The position numbers were made by a program, and so were the translations under genes. A DNA stretch of 6,057 bases from Aquificota bacterium. GTDB lineage: Bacteria > Aquificota > Aquificia > Aquificales > Aquificaceae. The stretch is taken from assembly GCA_024280065.1 (NCBI GenBank), contig JAJRQX010000064.1, positions 1-6,057 on the forward strand. Reading direction: 5' to 3'. The notes beneath the pieces were generated by a model. It saw nothing but the letters and a program-made list of their open reading frames with translations, did no database searches and was not told where the DNA came from. Shown here piece after piece: positions 1 to 5,424 of this stretch; position 1 is the first letter of the stretch; the number at the start of each line of letters is the position of its first letter.

Positions 1-236
1 GGCATCTCTTCCCTGCAGGGCGGACACCAAGTAGCCCAGAAGTTCAGGAGGACGATCTTGCCCTTCAGGTCCGAAAGCCTTATCCTCTTGCCGTCAACGG
101 TCACGGCTTCAAAGTCGGGTGCCTTCTTACCCTCCAGCCCTCTATCTGGACCCTTCCCTGTATTAACAAACAGACTGAGGTATAGGAGCAGGGCCACCAG
201 CAGTATTCCCAGTCCGTATGCCAGATTTTTGCTCAT
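1..236 (-). CDS. TlpA/ResA-like membrane-anchored thioredoxin (N-terminal part, cut by window edge)
   Basis: This gene reads leftward and leaves the window after 78 codons. The visible part begins with a short basic N-terminus (MSKN), then a hydrophobic segment at about residues 5-24 that should be an uncleaved membrane anchor. A linker follows, then the start of a thioredoxin fold: APDFEAVTVDGK (about 39-50), LSDLKGK and the active site FWATWCPPCREEM with Cys71 and Cys74. The APDF start and WCPPC motif are typical of TlpA/ResA/CcmG-type proteins, which reduce or exchange disulfides outside the cytoplasmic membrane, often apocytochrome c or CuA-site cysteines. Its ATG overlaps the ccl stop as ATGA, so it is probably translated by coupling with ccl; AGGAAGG lies just upstream. 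The family call is firm. The exact substrate cannot be told, and the C-terminal half, including the cis-proline, is outside the window. Confidence 0.9.
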   Translation of the reverse strand, partial: MSKNLAYGLGILLVALLLYLSLFVNTGKGPDRGLEGKKAPDFEAVTVDGKRIRLSDLKGKIVLLNFWATWCPPCREEM

Positions 237-1012
237 ACCTTCCTGAACTCCTCGGGAAGCTCCCTCGGTTCAACGCCCGTGTACTCGGTCTCCTCCTCGG
301 ATAGCCTCTTGGAGAAGGGTTTTTCGTTTACAAGTTCCTCATAAACGTGGGCTACCAGCCCGGGGACCCTCCCTATTATGAAGAAGCCTTTACCCAACCT
401 CCAGTCAAAGCCCATGTCCGAGGTCACCGCGGCTATAGCCCCGTCCACGTTCAGGACTATCTTCTTTCCCTTCTGCCTGAATATCTCCTCCTCAACCTTC
501 TGGGCGAACTCGCAGTGCTTACCGTAGAACCCATACTCCTTCGCAAGATCCATGAGTCTTTTGGTCCTTGGGTCAAACTCCTTGTAGTATCTGTGGCCGT
601 ATCCGGGTATGGGCCTCTTCTGGGACAGGTATTCGGATACTATCTCCTGAACTGACCTTCCGCTCTTCACACCCTCTTGCATGAACCTCATCGCGTCCTC
701 AAGAGCTCCCCCGTGTGCGGACCCGAAGGCCAAGACCCCCGCGGCCACACCCACGTTCAGGGAGTTTCCGCCGCTCGCGACGGACCTTGCCGCTATCACT
801 GAGGGAGGAGCTATCCCGTGGTCTATTACCGAGACGAATATCGCCTCCATCATCCTGGACTCGGCTTCTGAAGGAAGCTCTCCTTTGAGGAGAAGGTAGA
901 TCGCCTGGGCGAAGGTGAGGTTTCCCACAAGGTCAAGGAGCTTGTAGCCCCTTATGTAGACCTCGTGGTCCACATGGGTCGTTATGGCGGTCCTCCACTT
1001 CTTCTCACCCAT
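233..1012 (-). CDS. ccl: Citryl-CoA lyase (citrate-synthase family), reductive TCA cycle
   Basis: This 259-residue cytoplasmic protein has the catalytic core of citrate synthase but lacks the long N-terminal part of the roughly 430-residue enzyme. Visible motifs are GSAHGGA (His100), PGYGHRYYK (His140) and NVDGA (Asp190), matching the His-His-Asp set of citrate synthases, plus IDHGI (His65) and GRVPGLVAH (about 214-222). Short proteins of this kind in Aquificaceae, as in Hydrogenobacter thermophilus, are citryl-CoA lyases. They split citryl-CoA, made by citryl-CoA synthetase (CcsA/CcsB), into acetyl-CoA and oxaloacetate in the reductive TCA cycle. The ATG is preceded by AGGGAGAGG at a suitable distance and by a candidate extended -10 promoter. 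It overlaps a TlpA-like gene downstream by 4 bases. The main alternative is a short citrate synthase; length and the Aquificaceae-like context favour the lyase. The ccs genes are not in this window. Confidence 0.88.
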   Translation of the reverse strand: MGEKKWRTAITTHVDHEVYIRGYKLLDLVGNLTFAQAIYLLLKGELPSEAESRMMEAIFVSVIDHGIAPPSVIAARSVASGGNSLNVGVAAGVLAFGSAHGGALEDAMRFMQEGVKSGRSVQEIVSEYLSQKRPIPGYGHRYYKEFDPRTKRLMDLAKEYGFYGKHCEFAQKVEEEIFRQKGKKIVLNVDGAIAAVTSDMGFDWRLGKGFFIIGRVPGLVAHVYEELVNEKPFSKRLSEEETEYTGVEPRELPEEFRKV

Positions 1013-1040
1013 CTTCCTCTCCCTAAACGGTGTTTTAAAA

Positions 1041-1049
1041 ATATTACCA
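1041..1049 (-). promoter_or_regulatory. Candidate extended -10 promoter for ccl
   Basis: Read on the minus strand, this site is TGG followed by TAATAT, an extended -10 (TGnTATAAT-like) element. Transcription would start near 1034 and give a leader of about 22 bases carrying the AGGGAGAGG ribosome site. No good -35 hexamer is seen about 17 bases upstream (CGAGGT there), which extended -10 promoters can tolerate. This is inferred from sequence pattern only. Confidence 0.45.
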
Positions 1050-1052
1050 CAG

Positions 1053-1081
1053 TTGCCCTCCAGACCTCGGAGGGATAAATT
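1053..1081 (+). promoter_or_regulatory. Candidate sigma-70-type promoter for the SoxW-like/TolC/adaptor operon
   Basis: TTGCCC (1053-1058) and TAAATT (1076-1081) are separated by exactly 17 bases. The predicted transcription start, about 1088-1090, falls at or next to the ATG at 1090, so the message could be leaderless. That fits the lack of a ribosome site at normal spacing: the nearest GGAGGG (1069-1074) is 15 bases from the ATG and would lie upstream of the transcript. The assignment is an inference from spacing. Confidence 0.4.
1056..1074. repeat. GC-rich inverted repeat in divergent promoter region
   Basis: CCCTCC (1056-1061) and GGAGGG (1069-1074) form a perfect 6-bp inverted repeat with a 7-base centre. 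It lies between the proposed -35 and -10 of the rightward promoter and just upstream of the leftward extended -10. That position suits an operator better than a terminator, since no T-run follows. A chance dyad cannot be excluded, because purine-rich GGAGG strings are common here. Confidence 0.35.
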
Positions 1082-1089
1082 ATTCTCCG

Positions 1090-1602
1090 ATGGTAAGGGC
1101 GGTTCTGACGCTTGTCTTCGGAGCTTTTGTCTTCGCCTTACCCCCGGATATTGAGATCCCCTTTTTAAAGCTCTCCTTTCTGAACCTCAGGGAGGACCTT
1201 CAGGAAGCGAACGAGGAGGGTAAGTATCTCTTCATAATGTTCCATCAGGAGGGATGTCCGTTCTGCGACAAGATGTACAGGGTAACATTTCAGGACCCGA
1301 GGGTGAAGGAGTTTTACACCAAAAACTTCTACATGATCTTGCTGGACATAAAGGGCGCCAACCCCGTTGTGGACTTTGATGGGAAGGAGATGACAGAAAA
1401 GGAGTTCGCCCACAAGCACAGGGTGAGGGCTACGCCCGTGTTTCTATTTGTTGACAGGGAAGGAAAGCCGATAATAAAGCTTGTCGGCTACTTCCCTCCC
1501 AAGGACTGGTTTCTCATAGGTAGATACATAGTTGAGGGACACTACAAGAAGGTGAGCCTTTACAGGTTCGTCAGGGAGGAGAGAAAGAGGATAAAATGGT
1601 AA
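1090..1602 (+). CDS. SoxW-like secreted thioredoxin-fold protein
   Basis: This 170-residue protein starts with a short signal-like segment (MVRAVLTLVFGAFVFA, 1-16), so it should work in the periplasm. The mature part is a thioredoxin fold with active site EGCPFCDKM (Cys56, Cys59), a TFQDPRV stretch (66-72) and RATPVF (113-118), where Pro116 is the expected cis-proline. The run from CPFCDKM through the acidic insert DFDGKEMTEKE to GYF resembles the SoxW/thioredoxin-like proteins found in sulfur-oxidation gene sets, which are thiol-disulfide oxidoreductases. The substrate is unknown. The stop overlaps the start of the TolC-like gene (ATGGTAA, 7 bases), so the two are likely co-translated. The downstream TolC and adaptor proteins contain no cysteine, so they are not redox substrates. 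No other start codon lies close by, and no ribosome site is well placed for this ATG, suggesting leaderless translation. Confidence 0.8.
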   Translation: MVRAVLTLVFGAFVFALPPDIEIPFLKLSFLNLREDLQEANEEGKYLFIMFHQEGCPFCDKMYRVTFQDPRVKEFYTKNFYMILLDIKGANPVVDFDGKEMTEKEFAHKHRVRATPVFLFVDREGKPIIKLVGYFPPKDWFLIGRYIVEGHYKKVSLYRFVREERKRIKW

Positions 1603-2855
1603 CCCTCTTCCTTATTCTGATGCTGACCCTCCCCTCCTACGGGGAAGAGGTCTTACGCATAGACCTAAAAAAGGCGGTTGAACTCGCCTTATCCCGAAAC
1701 AGGGAGATACTGAGGATAAAGAAGGAGATCCTGTCCCTTGAGGATATATACAGAGCGGAGAAGTGGGACAGGTTCTCACCCAAGGTGGACCTCTTCACGG
1801 ACAAAGACGGGTTTACCCTCTTCGGTAGCGTCCTGCTCCTTGACTTCGGGAACAGGCTCGCCCGTATAAGGTCCGCAAAGATAAACACAAAGATAAAGAG
1901 GGAAATCCTTAAGGAGTTTGAAAGACAGGTAAAGATAAAGGTGGTTAAGCTGTTCATGGACCTTTACCTTGCGGAAAAGCTTGCCGAGGTAAAGAGGGAG
2001 GAGATGGCTGTGGCCTACGTCAGGTTTGACAGGGAGAGGGAGAGACTGAAGGAAGGCCTCTCGGACAGGGTGAAGGTAGCGGAGTGGGAGTCCACCTACA
2101 GGAGGTTCAGGGCGGAGCTTATGGAAGCCCAGAGGAGATACAACGAGACCCTATACAGGATAAAGAGGTTCCTGGGTATTGATGTAGCAAAGCCGGTAGT
2201 GATAGATCTCTCTGACCTCCTTGAGTTCTCCTTTCCCGAGGACAAGGTCCTTGACCCAGGATACATCCTCAAGAGAGTAGAGAACAACTACCTGGTCAAG
2301 GTCAAATCTCTGGAGATAGCGTATCTTGAGAGCAGGGCAAAGGAGCAGAAGAGGATCCTTTATCCTGAGCTTTACGCATACCTGACGGGGTTCACACCTT
2401 ACGAGGACTTCGGAAAAACGAAAGCGGGGGCGAACCTGGTTCTTAGGGTTCCACTGTTTGACGGAAGGACTTCGTTTTACAGAGAAAAGAGCTTCCTTGA
2501 CCTCAAGAGGGCTGTTGAGATTGAAAGGGAAGATATCATTGAAAGGCTGAAGGAAAGAGCCCTCACACTCCCCTACGTGTGGGAGGAGCTCTTAGCGGAG
2601 TATCAGGACGCGGTTGCGTTTGACAGGTGGGCCCAGGAGAATCTAGACCTCTCCAGGTCCAACTACGAGCTTGAGCTTGCCTTTGACCTCGGATACGCCA
2701 TGTCAACCAAGACGGAGGCTGAAAGGAGGGTCATGGAGGCCAAGTTCAGGATAATAATCTTTCTCATGAGGGTCTACGACCTTATGGGTGAGGACCCGAT
2801 GAGGGCCTTTTCGGAAGAACACCCATTCCTCACCGAGAGGGTGGAGGAGATATGA
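1596..2855 (+). CDS. TolC-family outer-membrane efflux protein
   Basis: This 419-residue protein has a signal-like start (MVTLFLILMLTLPSYG, cleavage near 16) followed by the opening LRIDLKKAVELALSRNREIL, the classic first helix of TolC/OEP proteins. Two homologous halves follow, each a long charged coiled-coil pair: roughly 20-205 and 225-400. The short stretches FTLFGSVLLLDFGNRLA and GANLVLRVPLFDG are the expected beta-barrel/equatorial segments. Length matches the family (about 400-480). TolC trimers form the outer-membrane duct for tripartite pumps or type I secretion. The signal peptide lacks a basic residue near its start, which is slightly unusual; no better upstream start exists in frame. 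GAGG sits 5 bases before the ATG. It overlaps the preceding gene by 7 bases and the adaptor gene by 4 (ATGA). No cysteines are present, so it is not a lipoprotein. The substrate is unknown. Confidence 0.85.
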   Translation: MVTLFLILMLTLPSYGEEVLRIDLKKAVELALSRNREILRIKKEILSLEDIYRAEKWDRFSPKVDLFTDKDGFTLFGSVLLLDFGNRLARIRSAKINTKIKREILKEFERQVKIKVVKLFMDLYLAEKLAEVKREEMAVAYVRFDRERERLKEGLSDRVKVAEWESTYRRFRAELMEAQRRYNETLYRIKRFLGIDVAKPVVIDLSDLLEFSFPEDKVLDPGYILKRVENNYLVKVKSLEIAYLESRAKEQKRILYPELYAYLTGFTPYEDFGKTKAGANLVLRVPLFDGRTSFYREKSFLDLKRAVEIEREDIIERLKERALTLPYVWEELLAEYQDAVAFDRWAQENLDLSRSNYELELAFDLGYAMSTKTEAERRVMEAKFRIIIFLMRVYDLMGEDPMRAFSEEHPFLTERVEEI

Positions 2856-3343
2856 CCTTTGTGGTCTTATTGGCTCTTCCCCTGATCCTGCTTGCCCAAG
2901 AGGTAAAGGTCTACGCCATAGTCACGGGGAAGGTCCTTAATGTCTATGTGAAGGAAGGACAGAAAGTGAAGAAAGGACAGATACTCATGGAGATAGACCC
3001 CTCCCTGTATGTGGCTGAGAGGGAGAAGCTTCTGGGGAGGAAGGAGGAGATAAAGGCAAGGCTCTGGAAGGCTGAGAGGGACTACAGGAGACTCAAGGAG
3101 CTCTTTGAGAGGAACTTGCTTGCGGAGACAAGGCTTGAGGACCAGAAGATACGCTACGATACGCTGAAGGCCCAGATAAGGCAGGTGGAGGGTGAGCTTA
3201 TGAGGGTGGAGACCCTGATCTCTTACACCAAGATACACGCTCCCGTTGACGGTATCGTCAAGACCATTCTCGCTCCAGAAGGTTCCTACGTGAACGGGAG
3301 ACTCCAGCCCCAGCCTGTAATTATCCTCATCAGGTCAAAGTGA
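2852..3343 (+). CDS. Short HlyD/AcrA-type periplasmic adaptor (membrane fusion protein)
   Basis: At 163 residues this is about half the usual adaptor length (330-400). It has a hydrophobic N-terminus (1-15, FVVLLALPLILLAQ), which could be a signal peptide or anchor. The first lipoyl half-domain (about 17-49) includes VTGKVLNVYVKEGQKVKKGQILMEID. A charged coiled-coil hairpin follows (about 50-123), then the second lipoyl half (IHAPVDGIVKTILAPEGSYV, about 128-147, ending near 161). The beta-barrel and membrane-proximal domains that normally follow are absent, and the gene ends at a clean TGA. GGAGGAG lies 2-4 bases before the ATG, which overlaps the TolC stop as ATGA. The adaptor would bridge TolC to an inner-membrane transporter, but none is encoded alongside. 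The frame is open with no sign of decay, so a natural minimal adaptor is favoured over a truncation. There is a 9-base tail-to-tail overlap with the HxlR gene. Confidence 0.82.
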   Translation: MTFVVLLALPLILLAQEVKVYAIVTGKVLNVYVKEGQKVKKGQILMEIDPSLYVAEREKLLGRKEEIKARLWKAERDYRRLKELFERNLLAETRLEDQKIRYDTLKAQIRQVEGELMRVETLISYTKIHAPVDGIVKTILAPEGSYVNGRLQPQPVIILIRSK

Positions 3344-3685
3344 AAAGCTCTTTATATACTTGAGGCCCCATCTGTGCATGGCATCAAAGATCTCCTCAAG
3401 GCTTCTTCCTAAGTCCGTCAGGCTGTATTCAACCTTAGGAGGGACCTGAGGGTAGACCTTCCTCCTCACGAGACCGCACCTCTCAAGGTCCCTTAGCTGT
3501 CTGGTAAGCATCTTCTGGGTTATACCCGGTATGCTCCTGTGGAGTTCCGAGAACCTCTTCGTTCCCTTCATAAGCTCTCTCAGGATCAGGAGCTTCCACT
3601 TGCCGCTTATCAGGTCTATGACAAGCTCAACCGGACAGTGATACTCCTTACCGTTCAGGACTACGAATATTTCTTTAGTTTCCAT
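3335..3685 (-). CDS. HxlR-family winged-helix transcriptional regulator
   Basis: This 116-residue cytoplasmic protein has the HxlR signature: CPVELVIDLISGKWKLLIL (Cys17 onward), the helix-turn-helix FSELHRSIPGITQKMLTRQL (45-64), then DLERCGLVRR and a wing with VEYSLTDLG. Members are usually 100-130 residues long and bind DNA as dimers, often acting on a divergent neighbour. A cysteine at the Cys17 position acts as a thiol sensor in several studied members (YodB/HypR type), so redox or electrophile sensing is possible; Cys70 is a second candidate. An in-frame ATG 53 codons upstream exists, but the added residues are not family-like and would cover the promoter region, so METKEI is chosen. No ribosome site precedes it, while an AT-rich -10 lies directly upstream, hinting at a leaderless message. 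The likely target is the divergent gene at 3761 and its operon, plus itself. Confidence 0.88.
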   Translation of the reverse strand: METKEIFVVLNGKEYHCPVELVIDLISGKWKLLILRELMKGTKRFSELHRSIPGITQKMLTRQLRDLERCGLVRRKVYPQVPPKVEYSLTDLGRSLEEIFDAMHRWGLKYIKSFSL

Positions 3686-3688
3686 AAG

Positions 3689-3697
3689 TATAGTATA
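3689..3697. promoter_or_regulatory. AT-rich dyad overlapping HxlR -10, possible operator
   Basis: TATA-G-TATA is a small perfect dyad lying on the proposed -10 of the regulator gene. ATAGT occurs here (3690-3694) and again at 3709-3713, 19 bases apart, about two helical turns. HxlR-type operators are often AT-rich with TAGT/ACTA half-sites, so autoregulation is plausible. The motif is short and could be chance. Confidence 0.25.
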
Positions 3698-3702
3698 TAA
3701 CA
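3694..3702 (-). promoter_or_regulatory. Candidate extended -10 promoter for the HxlR gene
   Basis: On the minus strand the site reads TGT followed by TATATA, an extended -10 element. Initiation about 7 bases downstream would fall near 3687, almost at the ATG (3685). Overlapping alternatives (TATACT at 3697-3692 and 3692-3687) exist and the exact hexamer cannot be chosen. No good -35 is present on this strand. Confidence 0.35.
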
Positions 3703-3715
3703 GAAAGGATAGTTC

Positions 3716-3744
3716 TTGACAGCTTGTCCGTAAAGGTTTAAATA
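3716..3744 (+). promoter_or_regulatory. Candidate sigma-70 promoter for the membrane protein/CDGSH/obg/NurA-like operon
   Basis: A perfect consensus -35, TTGACA (3716-3721), is followed after 17 bases by TAAATA (3739-3744). Initiation would be near 3751, leaving a leader of about 10 bases that consists almost entirely of the ribosome site GGAGGAG (3752-3758) ahead of the ATG at 3761. It is the best promoter in the window and the only convincing one for the four rightward genes. Confidence 0.6.
3718..3728. promoter_or_regulatory. Dyad on the rightward -35, possible operator
   Basis: GACA-GCT-TGTC is a perfect 4-bp dyad around a 3-base centre. It covers most of the TTGACA -35 of the rightward promoter and continues downstream. 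A repressor bound here would block polymerase, and the divergent HxlR protein is the natural candidate. Short arms make this tentative. Confidence 0.25.
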
Positions 3745-3760
3745 TGAGAATGGAGGAGTC

Positions 3761-4186
3761 ATGAGTGTTATAAGGGGCGTCAACTTCTGGAGCTTCCTCT
3801 TCGCCTCCCAAATGGGCGGCTGGGCGATGGTGATTCTTGACCAAGTCTATGCCAGGTGGTTCGGCCTATTCGGAGTGTTCCCGGGAATAAAGGACCCCGC
3901 ATGGCTCTTCAAACATCAGGTAGATGCTACCCTCTTCGCTATACCCTTAGTCCTTCCCTATGTCTGGAACAGACTTCCCGGGAGCGGGATCGTCAAGGGT
4001 CTTATCTACGGCGTCATCTGGCATATATTCGTCTTCATCGTATCCCTGATAGGCTCTCTGGGAGGAGCTGCGTGGTTCAGCAAGCCTACACCTCTTAGCG
4101 TTCAGCTATCCCTTTTCATACTACACCTTGTCTGGGGTGGTGTTACAGGCTTCCTCTACAACCCGCCTGAGGAAAAAAACCGTTAA
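3761..4186 (+). CDS. Unrecognised small four-helix membrane protein
   Basis: I do not recognise this 141-residue protein with confidence. It shows four hydrophobic segments at about residues 8-27, 54-69, 77-103 and 110-133, separated by short loops (FPGIKDPAWLFKHQ at 40-53, WFSKPTP at 105-111), and a polar tail PPEEKNR. It has no cysteine and no cleavable signal. Histidines fall at 52 (edge of helix 2), 88 (within helix 3) and 122 (within helix 4); a pair of buried histidines could bind metal or heme, but that is speculation. Its general form resembles small integral-membrane domains of unknown function. The start is well supported by GGAGGAG two bases upstream and the TTGACA/TAAATA promoter. 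It is divergent from the HxlR gene, which probably controls it, and lies 12 bases before the CDGSH gene. Confidence 0.8.
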   Translation: MSVIRGVNFWSFLFASQMGGWAMVILDQVYARWFGLFGVFPGIKDPAWLFKHQVDATLFAIPLVLPYVWNRLPGSGIVKGLIYGVIWHIFVFIVSLIGSLGGAAWFSKPTPLSVQLSLFILHLVWGGVTGFLYNPPEEKNR

Positions 4187-4192
4187 GGAGGT
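4185..4192 (+). promoter_or_regulatory. Consensus ribosome binding site of the CDGSH gene, overlapping upstream stop
   Basis: AAGGAGGT is fully complementary to the usual 16S rRNA 3' end and sits 6 bases before the ATG at 4199. Its first two bases are the last two of the preceding gene's TAA. It is the strongest ribosome site in the window and decides the start of the iron-sulfur protein. Confidence 0.75.
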
Positions 4193-4198
4193 GGTGCC

Positions 4199-4387
4199 AT
4201 GGCGAGACTTGTGAAGTTCACGGAAAAGGGACCTAAGAAGATCGAGGGGAAGAACGGGGACATATACATCTGCATGTGCGGACTCTCAAAGGACTTTCCC
4301 TTTTGCGACGGGTCCCATAAGCGTACAAGGGATGAGGAGGAGGGAAAGGTTTACGTATACTCAGAGGAAGGAAGGGTTGAGCTCTGA
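4199..4387 (+). CDS. CDGSH-type [2Fe-2S] iron-sulfur protein
   Basis: This 62-residue protein carries the complete CDGSH motif CMCGLSKDFPFCDGSH at 25-40. Cys25, Cys27, Cys36 and His40 are the expected 3Cys-1His ligands of a redox-active, pH-sensitive [2Fe-2S] cluster, as in the mitoNEET superfamily and its small bacterial relatives. With no membrane helix or signal peptide it should be a soluble cytoplasmic protein. Small bacterial members are usually 60-80 residues with one motif, so this one is full length. Proposed family roles are electron transfer, cluster transfer or redox sensing; the specific role here is unknown. It has a consensus ribosome site, ends 5 bases before obg, and lies downstream of a gene probably controlled by an HxlR regulator, which would fit a redox-linked operon. 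Confidence 0.93.
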   Translation: MARLVKFTEKGPKKIEGKNGDIYICMCGLSKDFPFCDGSHKRTRDEEEGKVYVYSEEGRVEL

Positions 4388-4392
4388 TAGAA

Positions 4393-5424
4393 ATGGAAAA
4401 GCTGTTCTTAGACAGGGTCAAGGTCTTCGTTAAAGGTGGAAGGGGCGGGAACGGTGCGGTCGCATTCTTAAGGGAGAAGTTCAGACCGAGGGGAGGACCC
4501 GCGGGAGGTGATGGGGGTAAGGGAGGGGACGTTATCTTTGTGGCCACATCAAGCAAGCACACACTCTTAGACTTCAAGTATAAAAAGCACTTCGTAGCGG
4601 AGAACGGTCAGCACGGCAGGGGCAAGAACCAGAAGGGCAAAGACGGGGAGGACCTAATAGTTTACGTCCCGCTCGGAACTGTGGTGAAGGATGCGGAGAC
4701 GGGTGAGGTCATATGCGACCTTGTGAAGGAGGGACAGAGGTGCGTGGTGGCGAAGGGAGGAAGGGGAGGAAGAGGTAACGCCCACTTCGCGACACCCACC
4801 GACCAAGCTCCAAGATACGCGGAGCCCGGAGAAGAGGGTGAGGAGAGGTGGGTGGTTCTTGAGCTGAAGCTGATAGCGGATGTGGGTATAGTAGGCCTTC
4901 CGAACGCAGGGAAGTCCACCCTTCTCTCAAGGCTCACGAGGGCAAGACCCAAGGTGGCAGACTACCCCTTTACAACTCTGACGCCGAACCTTGGCGTCCT
5001 TGAGCTTGACCTTGAGAGGAGGATAGTTTTAGCGGATATACCCGGTCTCATAGAGAACGCCCACAGGGGGGCAGGCCTGGGGCACGAGTTCCTGAGACAC
5101 ATAGAGAGGACACGCCTTCTCCTTCACCTCATAGACGTTTCCGACTTCAGGGAGATGGACCCTGTTGACGCCTTCAGGACTGTAAACAGGGAGCTTGAGC
5201 TCTACAGCGAAGATCTCACGAACAAACCCCAGATAGTCGTCGGGAACAAAATAGACGCACTCTCGGACAGGGGTTACCTTGAGGATCTAAAAGAACGGTT
5301 CGGTGAGATGGGATACGAGTTCTACGCTGTCTCAGCCTTAACAGGGGAGGGTCTTGAAACGCTAAAAGATACCCTCTGGAGGAAGCTGGAGGAGGTCAGG
5401 CATGCCCAGGCTGGGAAAATATAG
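4393..5424 (+). CDS. obg: Obg/CgtA ribosome-assembly GTPase
   Basis: Obg is a conserved GTPase that binds the 50S subunit and acts in late ribosome assembly and stress control. This 343-residue copy has the glycine-rich Obg fold at about 1-158 (KGGRGGNGAVAFLREKF, RGGPAGGDGGKGGDV, KGGRGGRGNAHFATPT) and a G domain: G1 GLPNAGKS (168-175), G2 FTTLTP with Thr194/195, G3 DIPG (215-218), G4 NKID (285-288), G5 SAL (314-316). It stops shortly after the G domain, so it lacks the optional C-terminal OCT domain or acidic tail of some members. The start MEKLFLDRVKVFVKGG is the canonical family start. Its ribosome site is poor (GGAAGGG about 16 bases away), so translation probably depends on coupling with the CDGSH gene ending 5 bases upstream. 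The end overlaps the NurA-like gene by 23 bases in another frame. Confidence 0.97.
   Translation: MEKLFLDRVKVFVKGGRGGNGAVAFLREKFRPRGGPAGGDGGKGGDVIFVATSSKHTLLDFKYKKHFVAENGQHGRGKNQKGKDGEDLIVYVPLGTVVKDAETGEVICDLVKEGQRCVVAKGGRGGRGNAHFATPTDQAPRYAEPGEEGEERWVVLELKLIADVGIVGLPNAGKSTLLSRLTRARPKVADYPFTTLTPNLGVLELDLERRIVLADIPGLIENAHRGAGLGHEFLRHIERTRLLLHLIDVSDFREMDPVDAFRTVNRELELYSEDLTNKPQIVVGNKIDALSDRGYLEDLKERFGEMGYEFYAVSALTGEGLETLKDTLWRKLEEVRHAQAGKI

Noticed and set aside
58..246. Open frame on the plus strand at the left edge
   Set aside because: It lies antisense to the TlpA-like gene, whose WCPPC motif and membrane anchor are clear. The plus-strand product has no recognisable features.
1056..1074. 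Inverted repeat read as a transcription terminator
   Set aside because: No gene ends nearby, as both neighbours diverge from here, and no T-run follows the stem on either strand.
3335..3844. Longer HxlR reading frame starting at 3844
   Set aside because: The extra 53 residues are not HxlR-like, overlap the divergent gene's start, and cover both candidate promoters. The METKEI start at 3685 gives the usual family length.
4356..4361. TATACT within the CDGSH gene as a private obg promoter
   Set aside because: The hexamer is a good -10, but no acceptable -35 or TGn extension accompanies it, so it is not called as a promoter.
4440..4540. Repetitive GGAGG/GGGGG-rich stretches in obg as a simple repeat
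   Set aside because: They are explained by the conserved glycine-rich Obg domain and are in frame with its known motifs.
4233..4577. Minus-strand frame across the CDGSH and obg genes
   Set aside because: It is proline-rich from reading the glycine-rich Obg codons in reverse. The plus-strand proteins have complete diagnostic motifs.
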